Shown in pieces: positions 1 to 5,603 of a stretch of 15,874 bases of DNA (positions within the stretch are counted from its first letter, which is position 1; every line of letters begins with the position of its first letter). The DNA is taken from the NCBI GenBank assembly GCA_036652035.1, contig JAVVWR010000064.1:1-15874 (forward strand). Reading direction: 5' to 3'. The position numbers and the translations under genes are program-made. The stretch comes from JAEZVV01 sp036652035. Its GTDB lineage: Bacteria; Pseudomonadota; Gammaproteobacteria; Burkholderiales; Burkholderiaceae_F. The notes below the pieces were generated by a model. That model was not told the origin of the DNA, did no database searches, and saw only the letters and a program-made list of their open reading frames with translations.

Positions 1-792
1 ACCAAAGCCGATGCGGGTGAGGAACATCTTCATCTGCTCGGGCGTGGTGTTCTGCGCCTCGTCGAGGATGACAAAAGCCGAGTTGAGCGTGCGCCCGCGC
101 ATATAGGCGAGCGGCGCGATCTCGATGGTCTGGCGCTCGATCAGGCGCTGGGTCTTGTCAAAGCCCAGGAGATCGAACAAGGCGTCGTAGAGCGGGCGCA
201 GATAGGGGTCGATCTTCTGCGACAGATCGCCCGGCAGAAAACCCAGGCGCTCGCCCGCCTCGACCGCGGGACGGGTCAGAACGATGCGCGAGACCGCGTC
301 GCGCTCAAGCGCATCGACCGCCGCGGCGACCGCGAGATAGGTCTTGCCGGTGCCGGCCGGCCCGATCCCGAACGAGATGTCGTGATCGAGGATGGCCTGG
401 ATGTATTCGCGCTGGTGCGGGTTGCGGCCTTGCAGGTCGCGCCGCTTGGTGTGCAGCTCGGGCAGGACTTCACCCGCGGCACCGAACTCGAAGTCCGGAC
501 GAACGCGGCGATCGACGAAGTGAAGCTGGATGTCGTCGACCGACAAGGGCTTGCCGGTGGCCTGCACTTGCGTGAGCAATTGCTCGAGCACGGCGACCGC
601 GGCTTGCGCCGCGTCCTGGCTGCCTTCGACCCGGAACAGATGGCCGCGGCGAGCGATGCTCACGTCGAGCTCATTCTCGATCTGGCGCAGATTGCCATCG
701 AGCGGGCCGGTCAGCGCCGCGAGCTCGGTGTTGTGCGCATCCGCCGAGAAGCTGAGAACCTTTTTTGCCGACGAACTGGGTTTGCGAGACAT
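1..792 (-). CDS. PhoH-like ATPase (YbeZ family), 3' end missing
   Basis: Cytoplasmic P-loop nucleotide-binding protein of the PhoH/YbeZ family, linked in other bacteria to RNA metabolism and ribosome maturation together with YbeY. The window holds the first 264 residues and the reading frame is still open at the left edge. An N-terminal KH-like segment (about residues 10-110) precedes the ATPase domain. The Walker A motif GPAGTGKT is at residues 144-151 and the Walker B motif FVILDEAQN ends near residues 244-245. The ATG shares one base with the miaB stop codon (TGATG), so the two genes are almost certainly cotranscribed. miaB-phoH-ybeY is a common order in Proteobacteria, so ybeY is expected beyond the edge. 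Family assignment is very secure; the exact cellular role is less well established for the whole family. Confidence 0.95.
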   Translation of the reverse strand, partial: MSRKPSSSAKKVLSFSADAHNTELAALTGPLDGNLRQIENELDVSIARRGHLFRVEGSQDAAQAAVAVLEQLLTQVQATGKPLSVDDIQLHFVDRRVRPDFEFGAAGEVLPELHTKRRDLQGRNPHQREYIQAILDHDISFGIGPAGTGKTYLAVAAAVDALERDAVSRIVLTRPAVEAGERLGFLPGDLSQKIDPYLRPLYDALFDLLGFDKTQRLIERQTIEIAPLAYMRGRTLNSAFVILDEAQNTTPEQMKMFLTRIGFG

Positions 793-2138
793 CAGGCCAC
801 TTCACTTTCACGCACCAAGACCTCGGCCCGCAGGGAATGCGGGAAGGCTTCGGTGATAGTCACATCGATCATCTGGCCGGCGAGCCGCTCGGGGCCGACA
901 AAGTTGACGATCCGGTTGTTCTCGGTGCGCCCCATCATCATGCCCTCGCCGCGGCGCGCCACGCCTTCGACCAGGATCTTCTGCACCGTGCCGACCATCG
1001 CCTGCGAGACCTTGGCGGCATTGGCCTCGATCGCCGCCTGCAACTGCTGCAGGCGAGCGAGCTTGAGCTCGTGCGGGGTGTCGTCTTCGAGGTCGGCCGC
1101 GGGCGTGCCGGGGCGCTTGCTGTAGATGAAGGAAAAGCTCGCATCGAAGCCCACGTCCTCGATCAGCTTCATGGTCTTGTCGAAGTCGTCCTGGGTCTCG
1201 CCCGGGAAGCCGACGATGAAGTCGGTGGCGATGCAGATGTCGGGGCGCGCCGCGCGCAGGCGGCGGATGATCGACTTGTATTCGAGCACCGTGTAGCCGC
1301 GCTTCATGGCGGCAAGAACGCGATCGGAGCCGGCCTGCACCGGCAGGTGAACGTGGCTCACCAGCTGCGGGATCTTGGCGTACGCGTCGATCAGGCGCTG
1401 GGTGAACTCTTTCGGGTGCGAGGTGGTGTAGCGGATCCGTTCAATGCCGGGAATCTCGGCCACGTAGTCGAGCAGCAGGGCGAAGTCGGCGCTCTGGCCG
1501 TCTTCCATCTTGCCGATGTAGGCGTTGACGTTCTGACCCAGCAGGGTGACTTCCTTGACGCCGTGGGCGGCGAGGTCGGCCACTTCGACCAACACATCCT
1601 CGAAGGGACGCGAGATCTCTTCGCCCCGGGTGTAAGGCACCACGCAGTACGAGCAGTACTTGCTGCAGCCTTCCATGATCGAGACAAAGGCGCTCGCACC
1701 TTCGACCCGCGGCGGCGGCAGGTGGTCGAACTTTTCGATCTCGGGAAAGCTGATGTCGACCTGCGCGCGGCCCTGGCTGCGGCGCGCCTCGATCAGCGCG
1801 GGCAGGCGGTGCAGGGTCTGCGGACCGAAGACCACGTCCACATAGGGCGCGCGGGCGACGATCGCCGCACCTTCCTGGCTGGCAACGCAACCGCCGACGC
1901 CGATCACCAGATTCGGATTGAGCGCCTTCAGGTGCTTGACGCGACCAAGGTCGGAGAAGACTTTTTCCTGCGCCTTCTCTCGCACCGAGCAGGTGTTAAA
2001 GAGAATGACGTCAGCGTCTTCGGGCGTGTCGGTCGGGATGAAACCTTCGGCGGCGTTGAGGACGTCGGCCATCTTGTCCGAGTCGTACTCGTTCATCTGG
2101 CAGCCGAAAGTGCGGATATAGAGTTTTTTCGCGGTCAC
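792..2138 (-). CDS. miaB: tRNA-2-methylthio-N6-dimethylallyladenosine synthase MiaB
   Basis: Radical-SAM enzyme that adds the 2-methylthio group to i6A at tRNA position 37. With the start chosen here the protein has 448 residues. The N-terminal UPF0004 domain carries the three cysteines of the auxiliary cluster at 13 (FGCQMNEYD), 50 (FNTCSV) and 84 (GGCVA). The SAM cluster CxxxCxxC is at 158, 162 and 165 (GCSKYCSYC), and a TRAM-type RNA-binding region closes the protein. I chose the GTG at 2138 because the protein then begins TAKKLYIRTFGCQ like most family members, with GGA about 8 nt upstream. An ATG at 2186 and a TTG at 2189 would add 16-17 residues unlike the family. The stop overlaps the phoH-like start by one base. 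Function is very secure, the start moderately so. Confidence 0.97.
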   Translation of the reverse strand: MTAKKLYIRTFGCQMNEYDSDKMADVLNAAEGFIPTDTPEDADVILFNTCSVREKAQEKVFSDLGRVKHLKALNPNLVIGVGGCVASQEGAAIVARAPYVDVVFGPQTLHRLPALIEARRSQGRAQVDISFPEIEKFDHLPPPRVEGASAFVSIMEGCSKYCSYCVVPYTRGEEISRPFEDVLVEVADLAAHGVKEVTLLGQNVNAYIGKMEDGQSADFALLLDYVAEIPGIERIRYTTSHPKEFTQRLIDAYAKIPQLVSHVHLPVQAGSDRVLAAMKRGYTVLEYKSIIRRLRAARPDICIATDFIVGFPGETQDDFDKTMKLIEDVGFDASFSFIYSKRPGTPAADLEDDTPHELKLARLQQLQAAIEANAAKVSQAMVGTVQKILVEGVARRGEGMMMGRTENNRIVNFVGPERLAGQMIDVTITEAFPHSLRAEVLVRESEVA

Positions 2139-2200
2139 GGTGTAGATCCGGTGGCGAATCAATGAAAGGGAAGAAAGCAACTGCATCAAAACGCCGGCAT

Positions 2201-2241
2201 CGCACGAAGTGCGGCCCGCGTTATCCGCTGCGCGACAGCGG
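2201..2241 (-). other. two small hairpins between the exported-protein gene and miaB
   Basis: Two perfect inverted repeats lie in the 104-bp gap. One is CGCAC-GAA-GTGCG at 2201-2213. The other is CCGCTG-CGCGA-CAGCGG at 2225-2241, which begins two bases past the stop codon at 2243-2245. Neither is followed by a T-run on the minus strand, so they are not classical intrinsic terminators. They could protect an mRNA 3' end or do nothing. No clear promoter for miaB was seen in this gap. Confidence 0.35.
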
Positions 2242-2242
2242 C

Positions 2243-2626
2243 TTACTCTTTGGGTTTGGGCCGCGCTTTGTACTGAGCGGTTTCGACTGGCGTGAGTACC
2301 CAGACGGTGCGGACCTGGCCCTGGGCGTCGAGCTGATAGCTCGCGAGCGACTCGGGCGGCAGGCTGTTCGACGTAATCGACCGATTCGCTTCGTTGAACA
2401 CGCGAGCCCCGGGCGCAAGCCGGCGATCGACAAAATCGTTGGGAATGAAGATCCGGGTCAAGCGCGCTTCGGCCGGCTCGACGCGAACCGTGCGGTGATC
2501 AAGCACGGTCAATTTGCCCGTCAGGGCAGCGACTGGGATGGTGCGGGTCTGGGCGTTGGCCGCGCCAGTCAGGAGACTGGCTGCCAGGAGAAACGCCGCC
2601 ATCAGGGAATTGAGGCAGAGGCGCAT
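2243..2626 (-). CDS. small exported protein of unknown function
   Basis: I do not recognise this gene. It encodes 127 residues. The N-terminus (MRLCLNSLMAAFLLAASLL then TGAANA before QTR) is a clear signal peptide: a positively charged start, a hydrophobic core and an AxA-type cleavage site near residue 25. The mature part, about 100 residues, has no cysteine and no recognisable motif, and ends in a basic tail (ARPKPKE). Export to the periplasm is inferred. I chose the ATG at 2626 because it gives a proper signal peptide; the frame runs open to 2671, but that part lies inside the tRNA. The start is only 12 nt after the CCA end of the tRNA and has no visible Shine-Dalgarno sequence. The tRNA promoter is the only good promoter upstream, so cotranscription is likely. 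Confidence 0.72.
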   Translation of the reverse strand: MRLCLNSLMAAFLLAASLLTGAANAQTRTIPVAALTGKLTVLDHRTVRVEPAEARLTRIFIPNDFVDRRLAPGARVFNEANRSITSNSLPPESLASYQLDAQGQVRTVWVLTPVETAQYKARPKPKE

Positions 2627-2638
2627 CGAGAGGGAATT

Positions 2639-2715
2639 TGGTGGCGGATCAGGGATTCGAACCCCGGACAAACGGATTATGATTCCGCTGCTCTAACCGA
2701 CTGAGCTAATCCGCC
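2639..2715 (-). tRNA. tRNA with anticodon CAU, probably elongator tRNA-Met
   Basis: A complete 77-nt cloverleaf including an encoded 3' CCA. The acceptor stem GGCGGAT pairs with ATCCGCC (2643-2649), followed by discriminator A (2642) and CCA (2641-2639). The D arm has stem GCTC/GAGC. The anticodon stem GCGGA/TCCGT encloses the 7-base loop ATCATAA, anticodon CAT. The T arm is CGGGG-TTCGAAT-CCCTG. The anticodon arm resembles elongator tRNA-Met of betaproteobacteria as I remember it. The initiator is unlikely because the first acceptor pair is a normal G-C. A tRNA-Ile2 read through lysidine is the alternative, because CAU alone cannot separate it from Met. Confidence 0.95.
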
Positions 2716-2724
2716 GAGAGAAGA

Positions 2725-2753
2725 ATTATCTCAACTCACGCGGCGACGGTCAA
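2725..2753 (-). promoter_or_regulatory. sigma70-type promoter of the tRNA
   Basis: Read on the minus strand, TTGACC (2753-2748) is followed by exactly 17 bp and then GATAAT (2730-2725). The mature tRNA 5' end is 9 nt further on, so transcription would start only a few bases before it. Both hexamers are one base from consensus and the spacing is ideal. The promoter probably also drives the exported-protein gene behind the tRNA. Confidence 0.8.
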
Positions 2754-2786
2754 ATCGAACCCGCCGCTTTCCGCGAATTTTAGGCG

Positions 2787-3599
2787 TTACCCCCAAAGCG
2801 CATGAAAATGGTGGACCGGTCCGTGACCGCTTCCCACCTCCAGTTCATCGGCGTGAGCGATCGCCTCCGACAGATAACGCTTGGCGCGGCGGGCCGCGGT
2901 CGGCACGTCGGGACACTGCGGCAGCCAGGCTGCCAAAGCGGCCGACAAGGTGCAGCCAGTGCCGTGCGTGTTGCGAGTAGCAATTCGCGGAGCGCGCAGC
3001 TCGATCGCATCGGCACCGTTGAACAAAACATCGATCGCCTCGCCCCCCGGCAAATGGCCGCCCTTCAAATAGACCCAGCCGCGGCAGCCCATCAGGCGCC
3101 ACAGCCGGGCCGCCGCCTGCGGCATGTCCTGCGCCCGCTCGATCACAGGCTCGCCCAACAGCACAGCGGCTTCGGGCAGGTTGGGCGTGATCACGGTCGC
3201 CAGCGGCAGCAGGCGCTCTCTCAAAGCTTCGACCGCTTCAACTTGGAGCAGGGCGTCGCCGCTCTTGGCGACCATCACGGGGTCGAGCACCAGGTGCGCC
3301 GGCTGCCAGTGCGCGAGGCGCTCGGCCACGGACTCGATCACGGCGGCCTCACCCAACATGCCGATCTTGACCGCGTCGATCCTCACATCCTCGAACAAGG
3401 TGTCGATCTGCTGCGCCACAAAGGCTGGCGGCACCGGCAGGATGCCAGTCACCGCTCGCGTGTTCTGCGCGGTCAAGGCGGCAATCACGGCGCAGGCATA
3501 GGTGCCCAACGCGCTCATGGCCTTGACGTCGGCCAGAACCCCGGCGCCGCCCGAAGGATCGACACCGGCGATGGTCAGAGTGCGAAAAGGTGAGTTCAT
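2787..3599 (-). CDS. thiD: hydroxymethylpyrimidine/phosphomethylpyrimidine kinase ThiD
   Basis: Cytoplasmic kinase of thiamine biosynthesis. It phosphorylates HMP and then HMP-P to HMP-PP, which ThiE joins to the thiazole. The protein has 270 residues, the usual length for a single-domain ThiD. Visible ribokinase-fold motifs are the N-terminal GVDPSGGAG (12-20), DPVMVAKSG in the middle, TPNLPEA, and the anion-hole and catalytic segment HGTGCTLS with its cysteine at 216. The ATG at 3599 is preferred over the TTG just before it (3602). It stands alone, with no other thi gene in the window and no TPP-riboswitch-like sequence in the 217 bp upstream. A promoter was not evident. It is divergent from the TetR gene. 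Confidence 0.95.
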   Translation of the reverse strand: MNSPFRTLTIAGVDPSGGAGVLADVKAMSALGTYACAVIAALTAQNTRAVTGILPVPPAFVAQQIDTLFEDVRIDAVKIGMLGEAAVIESVAERLAHWQPAHLVLDPVMVAKSGDALLQVEAVEALRERLLPLATVITPNLPEAAVLLGEPVIERAQDMPQAAARLWRLMGCRGWVYLKGGHLPGGEAIDVLFNGADAIELRAPRIATRNTHGTGCTLSAALAAWLPQCPDVPTAARRAKRYLSEAIAHADELEVGSGHGPVHHFHALWG

Positions 3600-3648
3600 C
3601 AAGGAGATCCCGGTCAGAAGGATGCGAGCTCAGGGCACGACATCGTAG

Positions 3649-3677
3649 TTGACCCTCATTCAGGGCCCGCCTATATT
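3649..3677 (+). promoter_or_regulatory. promoter of the TetR-family gene
   Basis: TTGACC (3649-3654), a 17-bp spacer and TATATT (3672-3677) form a near-consensus sigma70-type promoter on the plus strand. The start of transcription would fall around 3684, leaving a leader of roughly 130 nt before the ATG at 3817. The -10 box overlaps the palindrome at 3676-3697, which suggests repression by steric block. Confidence 0.72.
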
Positions 3678-3697
3678 ACTAACCAGTCAGTCAGTAA
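3676..3697. promoter_or_regulatory. 22-bp imperfect palindrome, candidate TetR operator
   Basis: The sequence has the form TTACTnAC-N6-GTnAGTAA and covers the end of the -10 box and the predicted transcription start. Outer half-sites TTACT/AGTAA and inner AC/GT match perfectly; the centre does not. Three tandem CAGT units (3684-3695) make up the right half. Length, symmetry and position fit an operator for the TetR-type protein encoded just downstream. Binding is inferred. Confidence 0.55.
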
Positions 3698-3720
3698 GCT
3701 TCCGCAGGGCGCGGGGGAGT

Positions 3721-3791
3721 CCACCGGGTCAGTTCGGTGGGTCCTCCTCCCTCCTCCCGAAACACCGGGCCGTCCGACCTCCCTCGCGGAC
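3721..3791 (+). other. structured, pyrimidine-rich leader of the TetR-family mRNA
   Basis: The untranslated leader contains a 6-bp inverted repeat CCACCG/CGGTGG (3721-3726 with 3735-3740), a 15-bp perfect mirror repeat of C and T (3743-3757), and another inverted repeat GTCCG/CGGAC (3772-3776 with 3787-3791). The mirror tract contains four CCTCC-type units resembling the anti-Shine-Dalgarno core. Their function is unknown. Confidence 0.35.
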
Positions 3792-3816
3792 CTGCACTTC
3801 TTGCCTCCGAAACCCG

Positions 3817-4461
3817 ATGAGCCGCGCGATCACGCCAACCCCGGCCCGGCCGCGCTGGGAACGACGCAAAGAGGCCCGTCCGGCCGAGCTGCTGGCGGCG
3901 GCCCTTGACCTGTTTGTCGAAAAGGGATTCGCCGGCACGCGCCTGGACGACGTGGCCACCCGCGCCGGCGTCTCCAAGGGCACGCTCTACCTCTACTTCG
4001 CCAACAAGGAAGAGCTCTTCAAGGAAGTGGTGCGGCAGAACATCGTTGCCCGCATCACCCAGGCACGCGACGAAGTCGATGCCTTCGACGGCCCGGCCCG
4101 CACCCTGATCGCCAGCCTGATCACCACCTGGTGGGAGAACTTCGGCGCCACGCCCGCCAGCGGCATCAGCAAGCTGATGATGGCCGAGAGCGGCAATTTC
4201 CCGGAGATCGCCCGCTTCTTCCTGGAGGAAGTGATCGAGCCCTGGCATGCCTTGCTGGCGGTGGCGATCGAGCGCGGCATCGCGCGCGGCGAGTTTCGCC
4301 CGGTGGATGTCCCGACCTTCGTGCGGGTGATGGCCGCACCGCTGGTCATGCTCTCGCTGTGGCAAACCTCATTCGGCCCGTGCAGCGCGCAGATCATCGA
4401 CACCGAGTCCTATCTCGCCACCGCGATCGGCATGGTGCAAGCCGCGCTCGCACCGACGTAA
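3817..4461 (+). CDS. TetR/AcrR-family transcriptional regulator
   Basis: Cytoplasmic DNA-binding repressor of 214 residues, a normal TetR length. The N-terminal helix-turn-helix spans about residues 24-70, with the typical core LDDVATRAGVSKGTLYLYF (43-61) followed by NKEELF. The rest is a helical ligand-binding and dimerisation region with no motif that reveals the ligand. The ATG at 3817 is the only plausible start after the promoter, since the frame has no other start codon between the predicted transcription start and this site. No strong Shine-Dalgarno is visible. A palindrome over its own promoter points to autoregulation. With the PIMT-like, rhodanese and tolC genes following on the same strand, it probably controls the TolC operon or an unlinked efflux pump; this is inference. 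Confidence 0.92.
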   Translation: MSRAITPTPARPRWERRKEARPAELLAAALDLFVEKGFAGTRLDDVATRAGVSKGTLYLYFANKEELFKEVVRQNIVARITQARDEVDAFDGPARTLIASLITTWWENFGATPASGISKLMMAESGNFPEIARFFLEEVIEPWHALLAVAIERGIARGEFRPVDVPTFVRVMAAPLVMLSLWQTSFGPCSAQIIDTESYLATAIGMVQAALAPT

Positions 4462-4465
4462 CCAG

Positions 4466-4482
4466 TGTCACCCAATGTGACA
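4466..4482. repeat. 17-bp palindrome TGTCAC-N5-GTGACA
   Basis: A perfect 6-bp inverted repeat with a CCAAT centre, five bases past the TetR-gene stop. It may be a protein-binding site for the downstream operon or a small RNA hairpin. No T-run follows, so an intrinsic terminator is unlikely. Confidence 0.4.
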
Positions 4483-4509
4483 TAAGTGCAGAAATCGCCA
4501 TGCCTCACG

Positions 4510-4539
4510 CCCGGGAAAGCCCGGGGCCGCTGATAAACT
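4510..4539 (+). promoter_or_regulatory. GC hairpin followed by a possible extended -10 element
   Basis: CCCGGG-AAAG-CCCGGG (4510-4525) can form a short GC stem. Just after it, TGATAAACT (4531-4539) matches an extended -10 pattern (TGn then TAAACT), but no convincing -35 is present. Together these could be the end of the regulator transcript and a weak separate promoter for the methyltransferase gene. The evidence is thin. Confidence 0.25.
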
Positions 4540-4575
4540 GCCGTCTCGTTTCCGCTATTCATCGAGCAGTCCGCA

Positions 4576-5256
4576 ATGAACGCCCCTTTTGAATTTGAAC
4601 GCGCGCGCTTCAACATGGTCGAGCAACAGATTCGCCCGTGGGACGTGCTCGATTCGTCGGTGCTTGAACTCTTGCGCCTGGTTCGGCGCGAGGACTACAT
4701 GCCCGCAGGCATGCGCGAACTCGCCTTTGTTGATACCCGGCTGCCGCTGCGGATCGACGGCATTGACAGCGGCGAAACCCTGCTCGAGCCCAAGACCGAG
4801 GCCCGCCTGCTGCAGGAGCTCAAGCTCGGCCCGTACGACTCGGCGCTCGAGATCGGTGCGGGCTCGGGTTATATGGCGGCCTTGCTGGCGCACAAGGCGC
4901 AACACGTCACCACGGTCGAGATCAATCCGGCCTTGGCGCGCTTTGCCGCTGCCAACCTGCAGCACAACGGCATTCACAACGCCCGCGTCGAACTCGGCGA
5001 CGGCTCTCGCGGCTGGATCGCTCGCGCGCCCTACGACGTGATTTTGATCTCCGCCTCGCTGCCGCTGCTGCCCGATGAGCTGCTGGCGCAACTCAAGGTC
5101 GGAGGCCGGCTCGCCGCCATCGTCGGCGACGGCCCGGTCATGAGCGCCATGCTCGTGACCCGCGTGACCGACACCCAGTTCAAACACGTGGCGATGTTCG
5201 AAACCTGGGCCAAACCGCTGACCAACGCCGTGATGCCCACCCGCTTCAAGTTCTAA
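4576..5256 (+). CDS. PIMT-like SAM-dependent methyltransferase
   Basis: A 226-residue protein with the fold of protein-L-isoaspartate O-methyltransferase. The SAM-binding motif I is EIGAGSGY (92-99), and the N-terminal pattern around RREDYMPAGMRELAFVDTRLPL (38-58) aligns with PIMTs. It would act in the cytoplasm with S-adenosylmethionine as donor. An odd feature stands out: the PIMT substrate-site segment GQTISQP is replaced by GETLLEP (66-72), so the catalytic serine is leucine and the first Gln is Glu. Isoaspartate repair is therefore doubtful and the true substrate is unknown. It is packed with the rhodanese gene (4-nt gap) and tolC, a neighbourhood I recall from other betaproteobacteria. 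Most pipelines would call it pcm; I leave the symbol empty. Confidence 0.9.
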   Translation: MNAPFEFERARFNMVEQQIRPWDVLDSSVLELLRLVRREDYMPAGMRELAFVDTRLPLRIDGIDSGETLLEPKTEARLLQELKLGPYDSALEIGAGSGYMAALLAHKAQHVTTVEINPALARFAAANLQHNGIHNARVELGDGSRGWIARAPYDVILISASLPLLPDELLAQLKVGGRLAAIVGDGPVMSAMLVTRVTDTQFKHVAMFETWAKPLTNAVMPTRFKF

Positions 5257-5260
5257 GCCC

Positions 5261-5584
5261 ATGCAATCGATCACTGCCACCGAGCTGGCGCACTGGCTGG
5301 CGGACTCCACGCGGCCGCCGCCGCTGCTGCTCGACATCCGCGAGCCATGGGAAACCGCACTGTGCCGAATCGAAGGCTCAACCCTGGTGCCGATGCAGGC
5401 CTTGCCCGCGCGCCTGCCTGAGTTCGATCCTGACCACGCCGTGGTGTGCATCTGCCACCACGGCGGCCGCAGCGCCCAGGTCGCGATGTGGCTCGCGCGA
5501 CAGGGCTGGAGCCAGGTCTACAACCTGACCGGTGGCGTCGATGCCTGGGCCCGCTCGGTCGATCTGAACATGTCCACGTACTGA
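5261..5584 (+). CDS. single-domain rhodanese-like protein
   Basis: A 107-residue cytoplasmic protein consisting of one rhodanese domain. The domain starts with LLLDIREPWE (22-31). The active-site loop is CHHGGRS with the sulfur-carrying Cys at 65, close to the CxxGxRS pattern of active single-domain rhodaneses, and LTGGVDAW near the C-terminus is the usual closing motif. It can be expected to transfer sulfane sulfur, but the physiological donor and acceptor cannot be read from sequence. It begins 4 nt after the PIMT-like gene and ends 19 nt before tolC, so the three are one transcription unit. Confidence 0.93.
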   Translation: MQSITATELAHWLADSTRPPPLLLDIREPWETALCRIEGSTLVPMQALPARLPEFDPDHAVVCICHHGGRSAQVAMWLARQGWSQVYNLTGGVDAWARSVDLNMSTY

Positions 5585-5590
5585 TTTAGA

Positions 5591-5596
5591 AGGGAG
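5591..5596 (+). promoter_or_regulatory. ribosome binding site of tolC
   Basis: AGGGAG lies 7 nt before the ATG at 5604 and fixes that start. A nearer ATG at 5599 is only 2 nt from it and opens a two-codon frame (ATG CAA TGA) whose stop codon overlaps the tolC ATG. Confidence 0.75.
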
Positions 5597-5603
5597 ATAT
5601 GCA

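Noticed and set aside
765..2165. 466-codon open frame on the plus strand opposite miaB
   Set aside because: It is a mirror of the miaB frame. miaB has every conserved cysteine, so the plus-strand frame is not a gene.
2139..2189. Longer MiaB start at ATG 2186 or TTG 2189
   Set aside because: The added residues do not resemble family N-termini and the upstream region has no better ribosome binding site. It is kept only as an alternative.
2627..2671. Upstream extension of the exported-protein gene into the tRNA (SGVRIPDPPP...)
   Set aside because: The extension would translate the T arm and acceptor of a tRNA, a familiar annotation artefact, and would bury the signal peptide.
3600..3700. TPP riboswitch ahead of thiD
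   Set aside because: The conserved CTGAGA and the GGAACCTGAT-type segments are not present on the minus strand.
3649..3816. Upstream extension of the TetR-family protein
   Set aside because: The only upstream start is a TTG that is itself the -35 hexamer, so it would not be transcribed. The extra residues are low complexity.
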